Source: Cymbomonas tetramitiformis (taxonomy: Eukaryota; Chlorophyta; Pyramimonadophyceae; Pyramimonadales; Pyramimonadaceae). From it: a DNA stretch of 33,995 nucleotides. The translations under genes were made by a program, and so were the position numbers. The stretch covers positions 1-33,995 of the forward strand of contig LGRX02030454.1 of NCBI GenBank assembly GCA_001247695.2. The letters run 5' to 3'. Of the stretch, positions 1-9,517 are shown one piece after another. Position 1 is the first letter of the stretch, and the number at the start of each line of letters is the position of its first letter. The notes under the pieces are model-generated. The model saw only the letters and a list, made by a program, of their open reading frames with translations, had not been told where the DNA came from and made no database searches.

Positions 1-2040
1 AGGAGGGAGGTGAGGGACAGGGGAGGGGAGGAGGAGGCAGGAGGGAAGGAGAGGAGAACAGAAGGAGAAGGGTGTCAAGGGGAGGACCGAGGAAAAGAGT
101 GTCAAGGGGAGGACCGAGGAAAGGAAAGGTCAGCACACGGAGCTCCGGGGAGCAGTCCGAGGTGTGCAGATCGGGGAAGGGGCTGAAGGAAAATCAGAGG
201 TCCGAAGGGAAGAAGGAAGGCCAGACGAAGATATCATCTGCAGGTGTGGGTCGTGACGGAGGAAAAGAGGGTGCGGGAAGGGGGGAGCTGTGTCAAGGGA
301 GAGAGATAAAAAAGCACTCGGAGGAGCGGTCAAAAGTCCAGGGTCAAGGGTGCGAGGTCAGGGTCAAGAGCCTGCGGCGAGATGAGATGTGCCACGCGAG
401 CTGGTGTGGAAGCAAGAAGTCAGACAAAGTGTGGAGAAGGGTGGAGGTACAAAAGGAAAGGAGAAAAGGAGTGGGACGAGTCGCCGAGTAGCGGTCGCAA
501 GCTGGAAGTCAGGGTCGGAGGCCCGAAAGGGACGAGGCGAGATGCGCCATGTGAGCCGTGGTCAAAGCAAGCAGGTGTGAGTCAAGCGAGATGGGAGAGA
601 AGGAAGTGGAAGCCGGCAGACCTGGAAGTGAGATGGAGGCAAAGGAGCCGTCGGAGAGGTGGCGGAGAGCCAAGAGTCAGGGTCAGGAACCTGTGTGAGG
701 AAGAGCGAGATGCGCACAACGAGCAAAAGGCGAAGGAACCAGTCACGAGAACGACGCGATGCGAAAGGAAGAGCCAATGGGACCGCTACAGCTGGTGGAG
801 ACGCAGTCGAGATGCGAGGGGCGAAAGCAAAGTGAGCGCGACATGGGAGAGCGTGCGACATGCCGTGGAGCGAGGAGAGACGAGATGTTCCACGGAAGAG
901 AAGCCAATGGTGAAGGGGCGAAAGCGAACGAACCGTCAACGACCTGCGAGAGAAAAAAGAAGAAGCCCGATGGAGCAAGAGGGTCGCGATGACGTGGGGA
1001 AGGGCAGAGAGCTGGAAGTCGGCGTCGGGAACCTGTGTGAGAAGGAGCGAGATGCGCACAACAAGCAAAAGGCGAAGGAACCAGTCACGAGAACAACGCG
1101 ATGCGAAAGGAAGAGGCGAAAGGACCGTGGCAGCTGGTGAAGACGCAGTCGAGATGCGAGGGGCGAAAGCAAAGTGAGTGCGACATGGGAGAGCGTGCGA
1201 CATGCCGTGGGAGCGAGGAGAGACGAGATGTTCCACGGAAGAGAAGCCAATGGTGAAGGGGCGAAAGCGAACGAACCGTCAACGACCTGCGAGAGAAAAA
1301 AAGAAGAAGCCCGATGGGGCTAGAGGGTCGCGATGACGTGGAGAAAGGCAGAGAGCTGGAAGTCGGCGTCGGGAACCTGTGTGGGAAGGAGCGAGATGCG
1401 CACAACAAGCAAAAGGCGAAGGAACCAGTCACGAGAACGACGCGATGCGAAAGGAAGAGGCGGCGGGACTGCTGTAGCTGGTGAAAACACAGCCGAGATG
1501 CGAGAGGCGAGAGCAAAGTGAGTGCGACATGGGAGAGCGTGCGACATGCCGTGGGAGCGAGGAGAAACGAGATGTTCCACGGAAGAGAAGTCAACGGTGA
1601 AGGGGCGAAAGCGAAAAAACCGTCAACGACCTGCGAGAGAGAAAAGGAGAAACCCGAAGGAGCGAGAGGGTCGCGATGACGCGGAGAAGGGCTGAGAGCT
1701 GAAAGTCGGCGTCGGGAACCTGTGTGAGAAGAAGCGAGATGCGCACAACGAGTAGAAAGGCGAAGGAACCAGTTACGAGAAAGACGCGATGCGAGAGGAG
1801 GAGCCGAAAGGACCGTGGCAGCTGGTGGAGACGCAGTCGAGATGCGAGGGGCGAAGGCAAAGTGAGTGTGACGTGGGAGAGCGTGCGACACGCCGTGGGA
1901 GCGAGGATAAAGTAAGATATCCCATGGAAGGCGACGCGTGGGAGAGAAGTCGGTGGCGAAAGGGCGAAGGTAAACAAACCGTCAGGGAGAGAAAAGGAAG
2001 GTGTCAGGTGGGGAAGAGGAAGGAGAGGTAGAAGTCAGGG
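1..2040. repeat. Purine-rich satellite, about 343-bp tandem unit
   Basis: A diverged tandem array. The landmark segment containing gctggaagtcggcgtcgg, followed by a stretch ending near gagatgcgcacaac, recurs at about 669, 1011, 1355 and 1698, which gives a period of 342-344 bp. A shorter related copy begins near 501, and more degenerate related sequence reaches back toward the left edge. The plus strand is strongly A+G-rich throughout. A 27-bp direct duplication lies at about 72-125. Long open frames on both strands arise because the repeat lacks stop codons in some frames and has a multiple-of-three-like spacing. They are full of the repeat itself and match no protein family I know, so I do not call genes here. 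Confidence 0.85.
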
Positions 2041-3480
2041 AGAGGGTGAAATGAGAGGGCGCGAGGGAAGGCGAGATGAGAGGGCGTGAGGGAAGGTGAA
2101 GGCGCAAGAGAGGTGAGGAGGCGCAAGGAAGAAAGAGCAGAGAGTAGGAAGGCCATGCAAAAGGCAAGAAAAGCGACAAGGAGATAGCAGGAAGGATCAA
2201 GCAAGGTGCGCGCATACAGGAAAAACAGGTCAGGCTAAAGAAGCAAGAGGCAAGCAGGTGTGAGATGCGTGTGTGATGCCAAGATCAGAAACGGAAACCG
2301 TATGCCACGCGCAGAATGCAAAACCGAGGGTTAACGAAAAACCCTCGAATACCTAAATGCAAGCTCACGTGCATAAGGCCCAGCCAACGAGTGCCGAGGC
2401 GTCGCTGACTGTCAGAAGCCGAAGAGAGAGGGGAGGAGGGAGACTCTCGCCCACCTAACCTAGCACAAAGATCAAAGATCAAAACCAAAGGATCAAACAT
2501 CAAAAACAGGGAGAAAGGGAAGAGTCAGATCAGGATCAAGCAGGGTGAGGAGTTAAGGGCAGAAAGGAAGGCAGGGAGACAAGGAACAAGGGAACGACAG
2601 CGACCCTAAGCCCAAAGCCGGTTGGGGAAGTCGATTCTGACGCTCGACACTGCACCGTGCGTCCCCATGAATTGTGTACTGGGACCGGAGGCTCCAGCAG
2701 GGGTGCTCAAACCTAGACGAGTGAAAGCCACAAAGAATTACAGGGAAACCAGGGCACGGTGCACGCGCTCACCAAGGTTTCCCACCTCGCACTAGGCTCC
2801 CCGGACATAACGCCAAGCTCTAAACCGAGCTCTAAACTGACCGACGATGACGGATCAAGCAGGAGACCTGACGGACCAAGCAGGGAGAGTAGGGCAAAGA
2901 GAATCAGGCATGGAGAATTGAGGGCAAAGAGAATCAGGCAGGGAGAATTAAGGGCAAAGAGGATCAGGCAGGGAGAGTTGAGGGGAAGAAGGAGTGCATG
3001 CTGCCCGGGCCCCGTGGCACTGTGGGCTGTGACTCTCAGTGCTCTATATGCCGGTTCGTATGCCTAGGGTGCATGCAGTGTCAGTGTGTGTGAGAGGGCA
3101 AAAGGGAGTGAAGAGCGTACCGTTCAAGCTGGGAGTAGGCACGAAGCAAACAGGCAGGAGCACGAGCGAGGCGCGTCGGAGCGTTGGAGTGCGAGGGCGC
3201 GGCGTCGAGGTGGAGCGGAAGCACCGGTGAGCAGAGTGATCAAGGGGCAGGACAAGAGAGGATGCAGAACAAAGAATGCACCGAGGAGGAGATGAACGGA
3301 GGCAAGGAAAATCAAAAAGGGAACAGGATGTGGGCGGGGAGAGGAGGTGTGATCGACAAAGGAAGCGATCGAGCGAGCGTGTGCGATCCCGCAGATGACA
3401 TAGGAGTAAAGGAGTGGGAAGGGGGAGGGGGAGAAGGGAATCTGCTGTAAAATCAATCCGAGAGCCAAGGAAAAAGCAGG
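2041..3480. repeat. Purine-rich low-complexity DNA with a 30-bp minisatellite
   Basis: This continues the A+G bias of the satellite without its clear unit. At 2891-2980 there are three tandem 30-bp copies beginning agggcaaagagaatcaggca. In one frame they read as a ten-residue repeat, but that frame has no recognisable protein outside the repeat. Between about 2590 and 2890 the sequence is more balanced, and I see no gene, RNA or known element in it. Confidence 0.6.
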
Positions 3481-3671
3481 CGACAATAATTAATAAAATA
3501 ATGAAAAATGATTAATAAATAGTAGAAAATAAATAATAAAAAATGAACAGTAAATAGTGTCGTACCGGGAGTCCGTAGTCGCGGGGGCTAGGAGCCACCC
3601 GTAACTGAAGCCCACCCCCCGGTGATCAAAAAGGGAGGAAAACCAAGGAAAAAGGAAGAGGAGAAAGAGAA
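3481..3671. other. A+T-rich stretch and spacer, no gene seen
   Basis: About 80 bp (3484-3560) is nearly pure A/T with repeated aataaat words. A mixed G+C-rich spacer follows, up to the end of the gag-like frame at 3672. On the minus strand this lies just downstream of the gag-like sequence and could have been a 3' untranslated region, but nothing proves that. Confidence 0.4.
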
Positions 3672-4624
3672 TCAAAGGGGGGTGGGCGAGAGGGCGAGGG
3701 GGCTCTCGTCCCGAAATGCAAGGCGGATGCGGAGTGCAAGGCGGGCAAAGGTGAATGTGGCACCCGCCCGCAACTCGCGTAGCACAACCAAGTAAAGGGG
3801 GGCTACGTACGGTGACTTCTTGGCGGACTCGGACAGAACGTGCCAGAGGTCCGCAACGCGGTCAGAGTCGTTGTAGTTGGGCTTTAGCTTTTGGTGGCGG
3901 TCACCAAGGCGTCGAATCAGGGCAAGCTGTGGGGCGGGGTCCTCAATCTCGGTGAGCACAACCGCCCGCAGCTGGGTCCAGAAACGCATGCCGTCGGAGT
4001 CGGGCACGCCCTCGACCTCGTAACGCAGCCGCTGCAGTGCGTAGCGGCCGTCGGCGGGGTGGTGGCGGGCACATTCGTGATAAACGCTGAGAGCGTTACC
4101 ACGAAGTGGATGCGGTAAGATGCTGAAGAGGATCTCGTTGACGGTGACGTGGTAAAACTCGTGGTCGTGCTCGAGGTCGAGAAGCTTCGCTGCCTCGTGA
4201 TAAGACACGGGATACAGCACGTGGGCCAATCCAGAAAGCAGGGCGTTGAAGTCAACGTCGGCAGTAGCAGTGTCCAGAGTAAAACCAGCGGGCATCTTGA
4301 GACCAGTGGACTTGAGGAAGGACAGAGATCGCTGCCGTACTGAAATGCGTAAGCCAGCTGGTCGACGTACTCATCCTCGCGGCCCTCCTCCACGGGCGTG
4401 GTCCCCAACACGTCGGGGTCGTTGAAATAGTCGAAAGCCGTCGGGGCGTCGACCGTTGATGTCGGCTTAGACCGCAATGAAGATGTCCCTACAATCCTAC
4501 GGCGTCCACGGGATGAAACAGGGGTACTCTGCGATCCCGAGGGCGAATGTGACGGGGTGGCGGCTCCCCGCGTGCGGGCAGCACGCAGAGCTGAACCAAG
4601 CCCTTCACGTCGGGTAGAGGCCAT
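3672..4624 (-). pseudogene. Isolated gag-like retroelement gene, frame-disrupted
   Basis: The minus strand carries a gag-like protein in two frames. The first part begins at an ATG at 4624 (MASTRREGLG), is rich in Ser/Thr/Arg with an Arg-rich patch, and stays sensible to about 4320. The reading then continues in the -1 frame, where an ATG at 4295 (MPAGFTLDTATADVDFN) opens a mostly helical-looking 207-codon stretch ending at 3672. That second part has the look of a retrotransposon capsid region: conserved Leu/Trp/Tyr spacing, a segment FWTQLRAVVL, then GDRHQKL. No zinc knuckle, protease or polymerase follows downstream, so the element is truncated. The break could be an old single-base indel or a -1 frameshift site. 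Copia-type and Gypsy-type origins are both possible. I am fairly confident it is gag-like, less so of the class. Confidence 0.5.
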
Positions 4625-5017
4625 TGCGGGAATAAAATAACGTTTGTCCAGCGGTGAATTGAAGCACACTGGGTGTGCGGCAAAAAACGGTGGTAGATGT
4701 CGAATAGATGTCGGGAGGTGGCTCAATGCGGTGTCGGCCGGTGCTGTTGTAAGGCGGCCCGGCGCTGATGTCGGGATGTCGGAAGATGTCGAATAGATGT
4801 CGGGTAGAGTCGCAGGGCGCGAAGCGAACCAGAGAACAAAAACCAAGCCAACACTGAAGGTGCGTGGGCTATAACCTTATAGAACAGGAGATATATGTGT
4901 ATATATTGACTGTCACTGTGAAGCGGAAAAGGGCAGGCGTGTCAGGCTGGTGAAGTCTAAAGTTGATAATAACAAATGTTGAACAGACTTTAGGGTTCGG
5001 GAGCCTGTGACACAGTG
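4625..5017. repeat. Gag upstream region with duplicated 21-bp motif
   Basis: The sequence agatgtcgaatagatgtcgg occurs at 4695 and again at 4784, and related gatgtcgg words lie between them. This is upstream of the gag-like gene on the minus strand and may be a remnant of its leader or LTR. A TATA-like word (TATAAGG on the minus strand) lies near 4870-4882. No gene is seen from here to 5017. Confidence 0.4.
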
Positions 5018-5108
5018 ACACGGACAGCACTGCAAGTGACAGCCAGGCGAGGGGTGACAGAAAGGTGCACCACTGCTCCCCCCCTATGGGGGGAAAGTTG
5101 GCATCTCC
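5018..5108. repeat. Dispersed repeat family A, copy 1
   Basis: The segment from cactgcaagtgacagc through a G/C-run hairpin (ccccccctatggggggaaag) to gttggcatctcc is closely matched at 13725-13820. In both copies a C-run of six or seven and a G-run of six flank a TAT or TTAT loop, forming a perfect G/C stem. Both copies follow a related stretch containing gtgacaca. This looks like a small mobile or dispersed repeat with a terminal hairpin, of unknown class. Confidence 0.6.
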
Positions 5109-5249
5109 GTCAAAAATGCCTCGGAGACCCCTAGAGCCGGCCAAACCCCCAAATGGCATGTTTGACGTCTAAAATACAAAAAGAATCCATCGCCCATGAT
5201 GCCGTACCGCGCGTGCGGCTCCACGACAGCGCTACCCCTTAAAATACCT

Positions 5250-5790
5250 GTCACGGTCCTATACGGACTTGAATATGTGGCGCGGCTGCTATTGAACTGT
5301 AGCAAGCACGCGCAAGTATATGGTGGGGTATGAGTGCAGCAAACTGGTAGACCAGAAGTGCTTGCTTGAGCCCAATGCTCCTCATATACCTCCAATGCCC
5401 TCACGCGTCATACGCGTTACCACCATCGGGTTGTGAACCCGAGGGCATTGGGTGAACTACCCGCATCGGCTGGTCGATATAGCCATTGATGCTCGCATGC
5501 TGTTCATTTCATGCTTGAAGCGAAGACGCGTCTTCTCAGAACACTTCGGTTCTTCAAGACTTGTCTTGCTTCGCCATCTCGATGCCAATACCTGGCCTCT
5601 CGATGACAGATGTCACTCACCTTAAGTGGATGACAGACATTATGACTGTACATGTCATAGTCGACCGTACTGACAATACTCGACGACTGTATGTCATTAT
5701 GACATATGACATGACATAGTATGACATGTATGACAGGTATGACCGGTATGACATGTATGACACATGTGTCATCGGTCATATCCCTGACAG
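5250..5790 (+). repeat. Left arm of a roughly 540-bp inverted repeat
   Basis: This segment is found again, reverse-complemented and about 80-85% alike by eye, at 32173-32730. Matching landmarks, from outer to inner, are: a short hairpin; ctattgaactgtagcaa; the structured element at 5394-5449; gcttgaagcgaagacgcgtc; gtcatagtcgaccgtactga; gtatgtcattatgaca; a variable gacatgtatgac microsatellite; the 14-bp palindrome TGACACATGTGTCA; and ggtcatatccctgaca. Homology fades beyond both ends. It could be a dispersed element inserted twice in opposite orientation, or the terminal inverted repeats of one large element. Related open frames (minus here, plus in the partner) share a block around NDIQSSSIVSTVDYDMYSHN, but nucleotide similarity alone can explain that. 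Confidence 0.8.
5394..5449 (+). other. Putative structured RNA or DNA element (left copy)
   Basis: An outer 7-bp stem (5394-5400 with 5443-5449, AATGCCC with GGGCATT) encloses two hairpins. The first is 5403-5417 (ACGCG, loop TCATA, CGCGT). The second is 5426-5442 (TCGGG, loop TTGTGAA, CCCGA). The second hairpin has exactly the shape of a tRNA anticodon arm: a 5-bp stem and a 7-nt loop with T at loop position 2. The outer stem and the second hairpin abut directly. The copy in the opposite arm keeps the same folds with compensatory changes. There is no T-arm, so it is not an ordinary tRNA. Confidence 0.5.
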
Positions 5791-6742
5791 ATCTCCCCTC
5801 TTAGAAGTGTCGTGACCTCACAATATAGGGTGCATACCTTTGTATATGTCTTTGATGTCTTTGCTGTTGAACTGGCCAGTCTTCTTACACCGATGAGGCG
5901 TCCCTCCGAAGGTGGTTTAGGATATCGGGGGGAACTGAGTCCACTTTAAAACCCTCACCTTAGGCATATAGCCCTACAGTACTTAGGATGTAGCCCCCCA
6001 TATAATACTTATAGTACTTTAGGGTTATGATATCGGGAGGTCTCATACGAGGAGTCCACTTTAAACCCTCACCTGTACAGTTCTTAGGATGTCGCCCCCC
6101 TGATTGGCGTTTCATATTTCAGAGTGACGCTCAGGGTATCTTCCGAGGTTTACGTTACGGATAGATATTGCGCTTGCCGATCGACATTTGACCCATTGGG
6201 TCCTGTTTCCACGGCCTTATATAGTGCATCCACCCCTTCCTCCCCTCCAAGAGCTACTATGGAGGTTCACAGGCAGAATGGAGAGTCTTTTTGGAATAAG
6301 GCTTGTTTTTAATGCAAACGGAGAAGGCCCTGCTTACGAGATATCGGAGGGTCTTTTTAAGTCCACTTTAAATCCTCACTCGACTGCCAAACTCCTTTTT
6401 TCGGTCCGGTACGCGCGCACTGACGAACATTTCATAGGGTGGATTCGACAACGTACTAATGTGAATTCGTTTAGTTATGTATGTCAATCATAACTCAGGA
6501 TCACAACTCCGTCTACCTCAGTATTCCGGTAGCTGCGGAATCTGGCCATAAGATCCGAATGACAAACCACGGTCTGGCAAAGGCAGCATAGCAGTTTTTA
6601 TTTATCCACAGAATTTGATATGGTACCCGCATGTATGCGTATCTGTGCAAGGGTATGATTTGGTACAAGGCTCACTACACCTCAGCAAGGAAGGATCAAT
6701 TCCCGCTCCTGACATATCAATTTGATGCAGGGTAAAAATGTT
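5791..6742. repeat. Gene-poor stretch with three diverged copies of a 100-bp repeat
   Basis: A segment running from gatatcggg through agtccactttaaa to ccctcacc begins at 5921 and 6029, with a truncated, more diverged copy at 6340. The first two copies are followed by a 20-bp motif (5977-5996 and 6078-6097) that is scattered further right. I see no coding sequence: the open frames around 6124-6493 have no family features and cross the repeats. Confidence 0.5.
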
Positions 6743-6823
6743 AGGGATGTAACCCTGCAGTTTTCGGGATGCAGCCCTGCAGTTCTTGGGATGCAGCCCT
6801 GCAGTTCTTGGGATGCAGCCCTG
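6743..6823 (+). repeat. 22-bp tandem repeat containing the dispersed motif
   Basis: About 3.5 copies of ggatgcagccctgcagttcttg lie head to tail, the first somewhat diverged. The unit contains the short palindrome CCCTGCAG-like core and can form small hairpins. Confidence 0.75.
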
Positions 6824-8610
6824 ATTATTATTCGGTCGGCAATCATTGGCCAAAGTCATCGGCTATCAGCTTATTGACTCAGAAGCCACAATGTTATAGA
6901 AGCTACGACCTATCGTGACCATATGCGGCAGTTATGCCTTCAGCATACGTAGACAATATGATTATGTGGAACTTATAACCCCACTTCTTAAGTTGCATCA
7001 TGATAAATTTATCCATGTCTTAACAAGTGTTCAGGATTTGATAAGGGGTTGACGCCCCACAGGTCAAAGGTCACTGTCTCGTAAGCTTCGCTTCAAGTGT
7101 GCGGCTTCGAGAAGCAAGGTTCCGGTTTGGCACAGGCATGATGCTTCCTTAACCAAAAGGGAGCTGGAAATATGAGAATGCCCAAGATATCCGAAGACAG
7201 GAAGGCTTTTTGTTGGCCAGAGTTGCTGTCTAGATGCTTAACCTCGATGGGGTTGCATTCGGATACAAACTGTGCAACCATACATGTGACTTATGCATTG
7301 GTGTATGACTTTGATGAATTGTCTCTTGTCATGAACCTGGAAGGAATGACGGGCAAATAGCTAGAGTGGCGGATCTTACTCACTCGGCTCTGCTGTTATT
7401 GTGCCAATCCTTTGGCTCAGATGCTTCCCTTCAGACATTGGCAACAACTTGTGCGCCAGCTTCTCTAGATGTGGGGGAAAACCATGGATTAACAATTCAT
7501 CAATCAAAACACAATCATGTTACCAAGGCTGATTCAACGAATCTTTCAGCTCTTGAAATCCAACAATCAGCATCTCAGGCTGTTGACGTCAAAGGAATGG
7601 TCTTAAGCTTACAATATAGCTTATTCACATTTAAAAAACCATCGTTCTCCTATGTCAGTGCCCTTCAAATAATATGATAGAGCTGGAGAAATATGCATCT
7701 ATGATTTTTTTATGATGAACTTCATGTGTCAGTAAGTCAAATAAAGACTTCATTTGATGCTTCAATCGGAATAATGTACCGTGCCATCAAACTTTATGAC
7801 TGCCATACACAGATGCTGGAACTTTTCATAAGATTTCTCTATTTAATCTTCCAAGTAAAATCACAATTTTGGCAGCTGTGTGAAGAATGAATGAATCTAT
7901 ACTCCTTCCTCCCCCTTTAAAAAGAGGTGCATCAAATTAATCAGATGGTGATGGGGAATGCCATTCAATTATTATGTCATGTGAAAAATGGTTTGATAGA
8001 AAATCAGACTGAGATTACTCATCGAATCAAGTGCTTTCGAGGAAACAATGTCAATATGAACACCGATTCTCTCAACGTCGTACCGGCAACATGTCTGACG
8101 CTTTTGAATGTGGCGAATGCCAGATGTTGTCAAATGCCAATGTCAATTCACTATGATTCAATATGCAGTTTTTGGGTTGCAGCCCACATACATTGCTGGT
8201 TTAGGATCACAATAGTGTGCCCAACTTAGACAATGTTTCTGGATAATGATTGTCGTGATGAACAACGAAACCAGTGATGGTACCGAAGCTAACTTTAGTA
8301 TCGAAGCTAATGGAGAGTCAATCAAGAATATGAATATCATTTCTCTACTGTCGTAAACGGCTCACAGATTCAGTGTCTGCAGTGATAACAACTTACTACG
8401 AGCTGTATTTCCGTCCTTGATGAATGGCTGGTATGTCATTTCATTATGACTAGAACATGGCATCGCCTAGTGATATGTGTATATATGAATCTTCTTCAGT
8501 ACATGATCACTTATCTCAATGGTGCTTATTTTATTTTTGGGCATACACTATTCAGAGACTTGTCGTGGTAAAGAAGTATGAATGATGAATGTGTCATTTC
8601 AATGCCGACA
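6824..8610. other. Gene-poor A+T-richer stretch
   Basis: I find no protein family, RNA gene or clear repeat here apart from one copy of the 20-bp motif at 8166-8185. Open frames of about 100 codons at 7366-7677 and 7927-8229 (plus) show no domains, no family similarity I recognise and no neighbouring signals. They may be chance frames or fragments of degraded elements. Confidence 0.4.
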
Positions 8611-8689
8611 GAATTGTGACTTGTTGATGACTATTTGCCACTAATTTAAAGTTTCTGTAACTTTCTAGAATGAGAATGAACTGCGCTTG

Positions 8690-8765
8690 GAAACCATCTG
8701 CAGATTGCGGGTTCGAGTCCCGCCATGGCTTTCCCCAAGACTTCGTGGCCTAATGGACTAGGCGA
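8690..8765 (+). other. tRNA-like fragments in permuted order (B box before A box)
   Basis: A perfect T-arm, GCGGG TTCGAGT CCCGC, lies at 8707-8723. It contains a consensus internal promoter B box and is preceded by a variable-region-like agatt. Twenty-two bases later, 8746-8757 (TGGCCTAATGGA) matches an A box, inside a D-arm-like fold (GCC with GGC, 8748-8763) preceded by gacttcg, which resembles the 5' end of arginine tRNAs. The order is therefore 3' half then 5' half. The expected acceptor and anticodon stems do not pair between the halves. Flanking words (tttctgtaactttctagaatgag and tttctaaacattccagaatgag) are similar, which suggests two diverged tandem tRNA-derived units, each truncated, rather than a working permuted tRNA gene. 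Confidence 0.45.
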
Positions 8766-9232
8766 CAAATTTCTAAACATTCCAGAATGAGCTTTCAAAG
8801 AGTCATAATTCCTCAATGAAGCATGCGTGTTTTATGTGCCAAAATGATATGAAACCACAAGTATGATGTCAATCTATATATATGTGGATGGTTCATATTA
8901 TTGTATGCTATTCCACAAATAAGTAGTGATGTCAGAATAAAACTTTGGACAATTGCAACTCAGTACAAACCCGAGTGCATTCAAGTCCACTTGTATGCTC
9001 AGAATCTGAATCTAATGTACTTTCTATATGCACAGGATAGAATATATTTTCTATGTGATTCTGGATTCAGGAACTAGAGTCAATGAAAAACTCCTTTCCT
9101 ATTTCAGACTATGAAACCTTTATTCCCTTAGGTGCAATACCTTATCTTTAAGGAATGGTCAGTCATTTTCAATACAAGTTTCAATCGATTTTCTCAAATC
9201 TGTCACCTTTATGATGATTAGACTGGTCAATT
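8766..9232. other. No gene seen
   Basis: A+T-rich sequence without recognisable coding, RNA or repeat content. Confidence 0.4.
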
Positions 9233-9517
9233 TTACAGCATAACCCACTTCCCCTTGCTGAAGGAGATGACTCCCTTTTTAGGGTCATAGGGCGGTATGT
9301 TGGGTGTTTTCATATGACACGTGGAAAACATGAGTGGCTCGGCAATCTTGGAGAATTTCGGGGTAAATATCCTGAATTGGCCGACCATGCCCAAGAATGA
9401 CCGAAGGTTAGACTTGCCATCTTTAGCCATGCGGCGTAGAGGCTGCTTGCCAACAGTTGGGCCATAGGCTGCATAGCTATGATAGCTATATCGGAGGCTG
9501 AATAGCCATGACTGCAC
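9233..9517 (-). pseudogene. Relic of a retroelement pol (RT to RNase H connection)
   Basis: The minus-strand frame contains, at about 9326-9439, the segment NLRSFLGMVGQFRIFTPKFS followed by KIAEPL. This is the conserved linker after the reverse transcriptase thumb in Ty3/Gypsy-like pol proteins (compare VRQFLGLAGYYRRYMLGFSE in the intact element of this window). Only about 40 residues are recognisable. Neither the upstream RT catalytic motifs nor RNase H follow in frame. The sequence differs clearly from the 15-kb element, so it is a remnant of a different family. Confidence 0.6.

Noticed and set aside
382..1891. Long open frames on both strands (up to 268 codons) in the satellite
   Set aside because: They consist of the tandem repeat read through in stop-free frames, with no protein-family features and equal openness on both strands.
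5394..5449. Genuine histidine tRNA
   Set aside because: Only an anticodon-arm-like hairpin is present. There is no T-arm, no B box and no normal D-arm.
6743..6823. CRISPR array
   Set aside because: The 22-bp repeat is head to tail without unique spacers, and the DNA is eukaryotic.
8690..8765. Functional circularly permuted tRNA gene
   Set aside because: The acceptor strands (catggct and gacttcg) and the anticodon strands of the two halves do not pair, so it is listed only as tRNA-like fragments.
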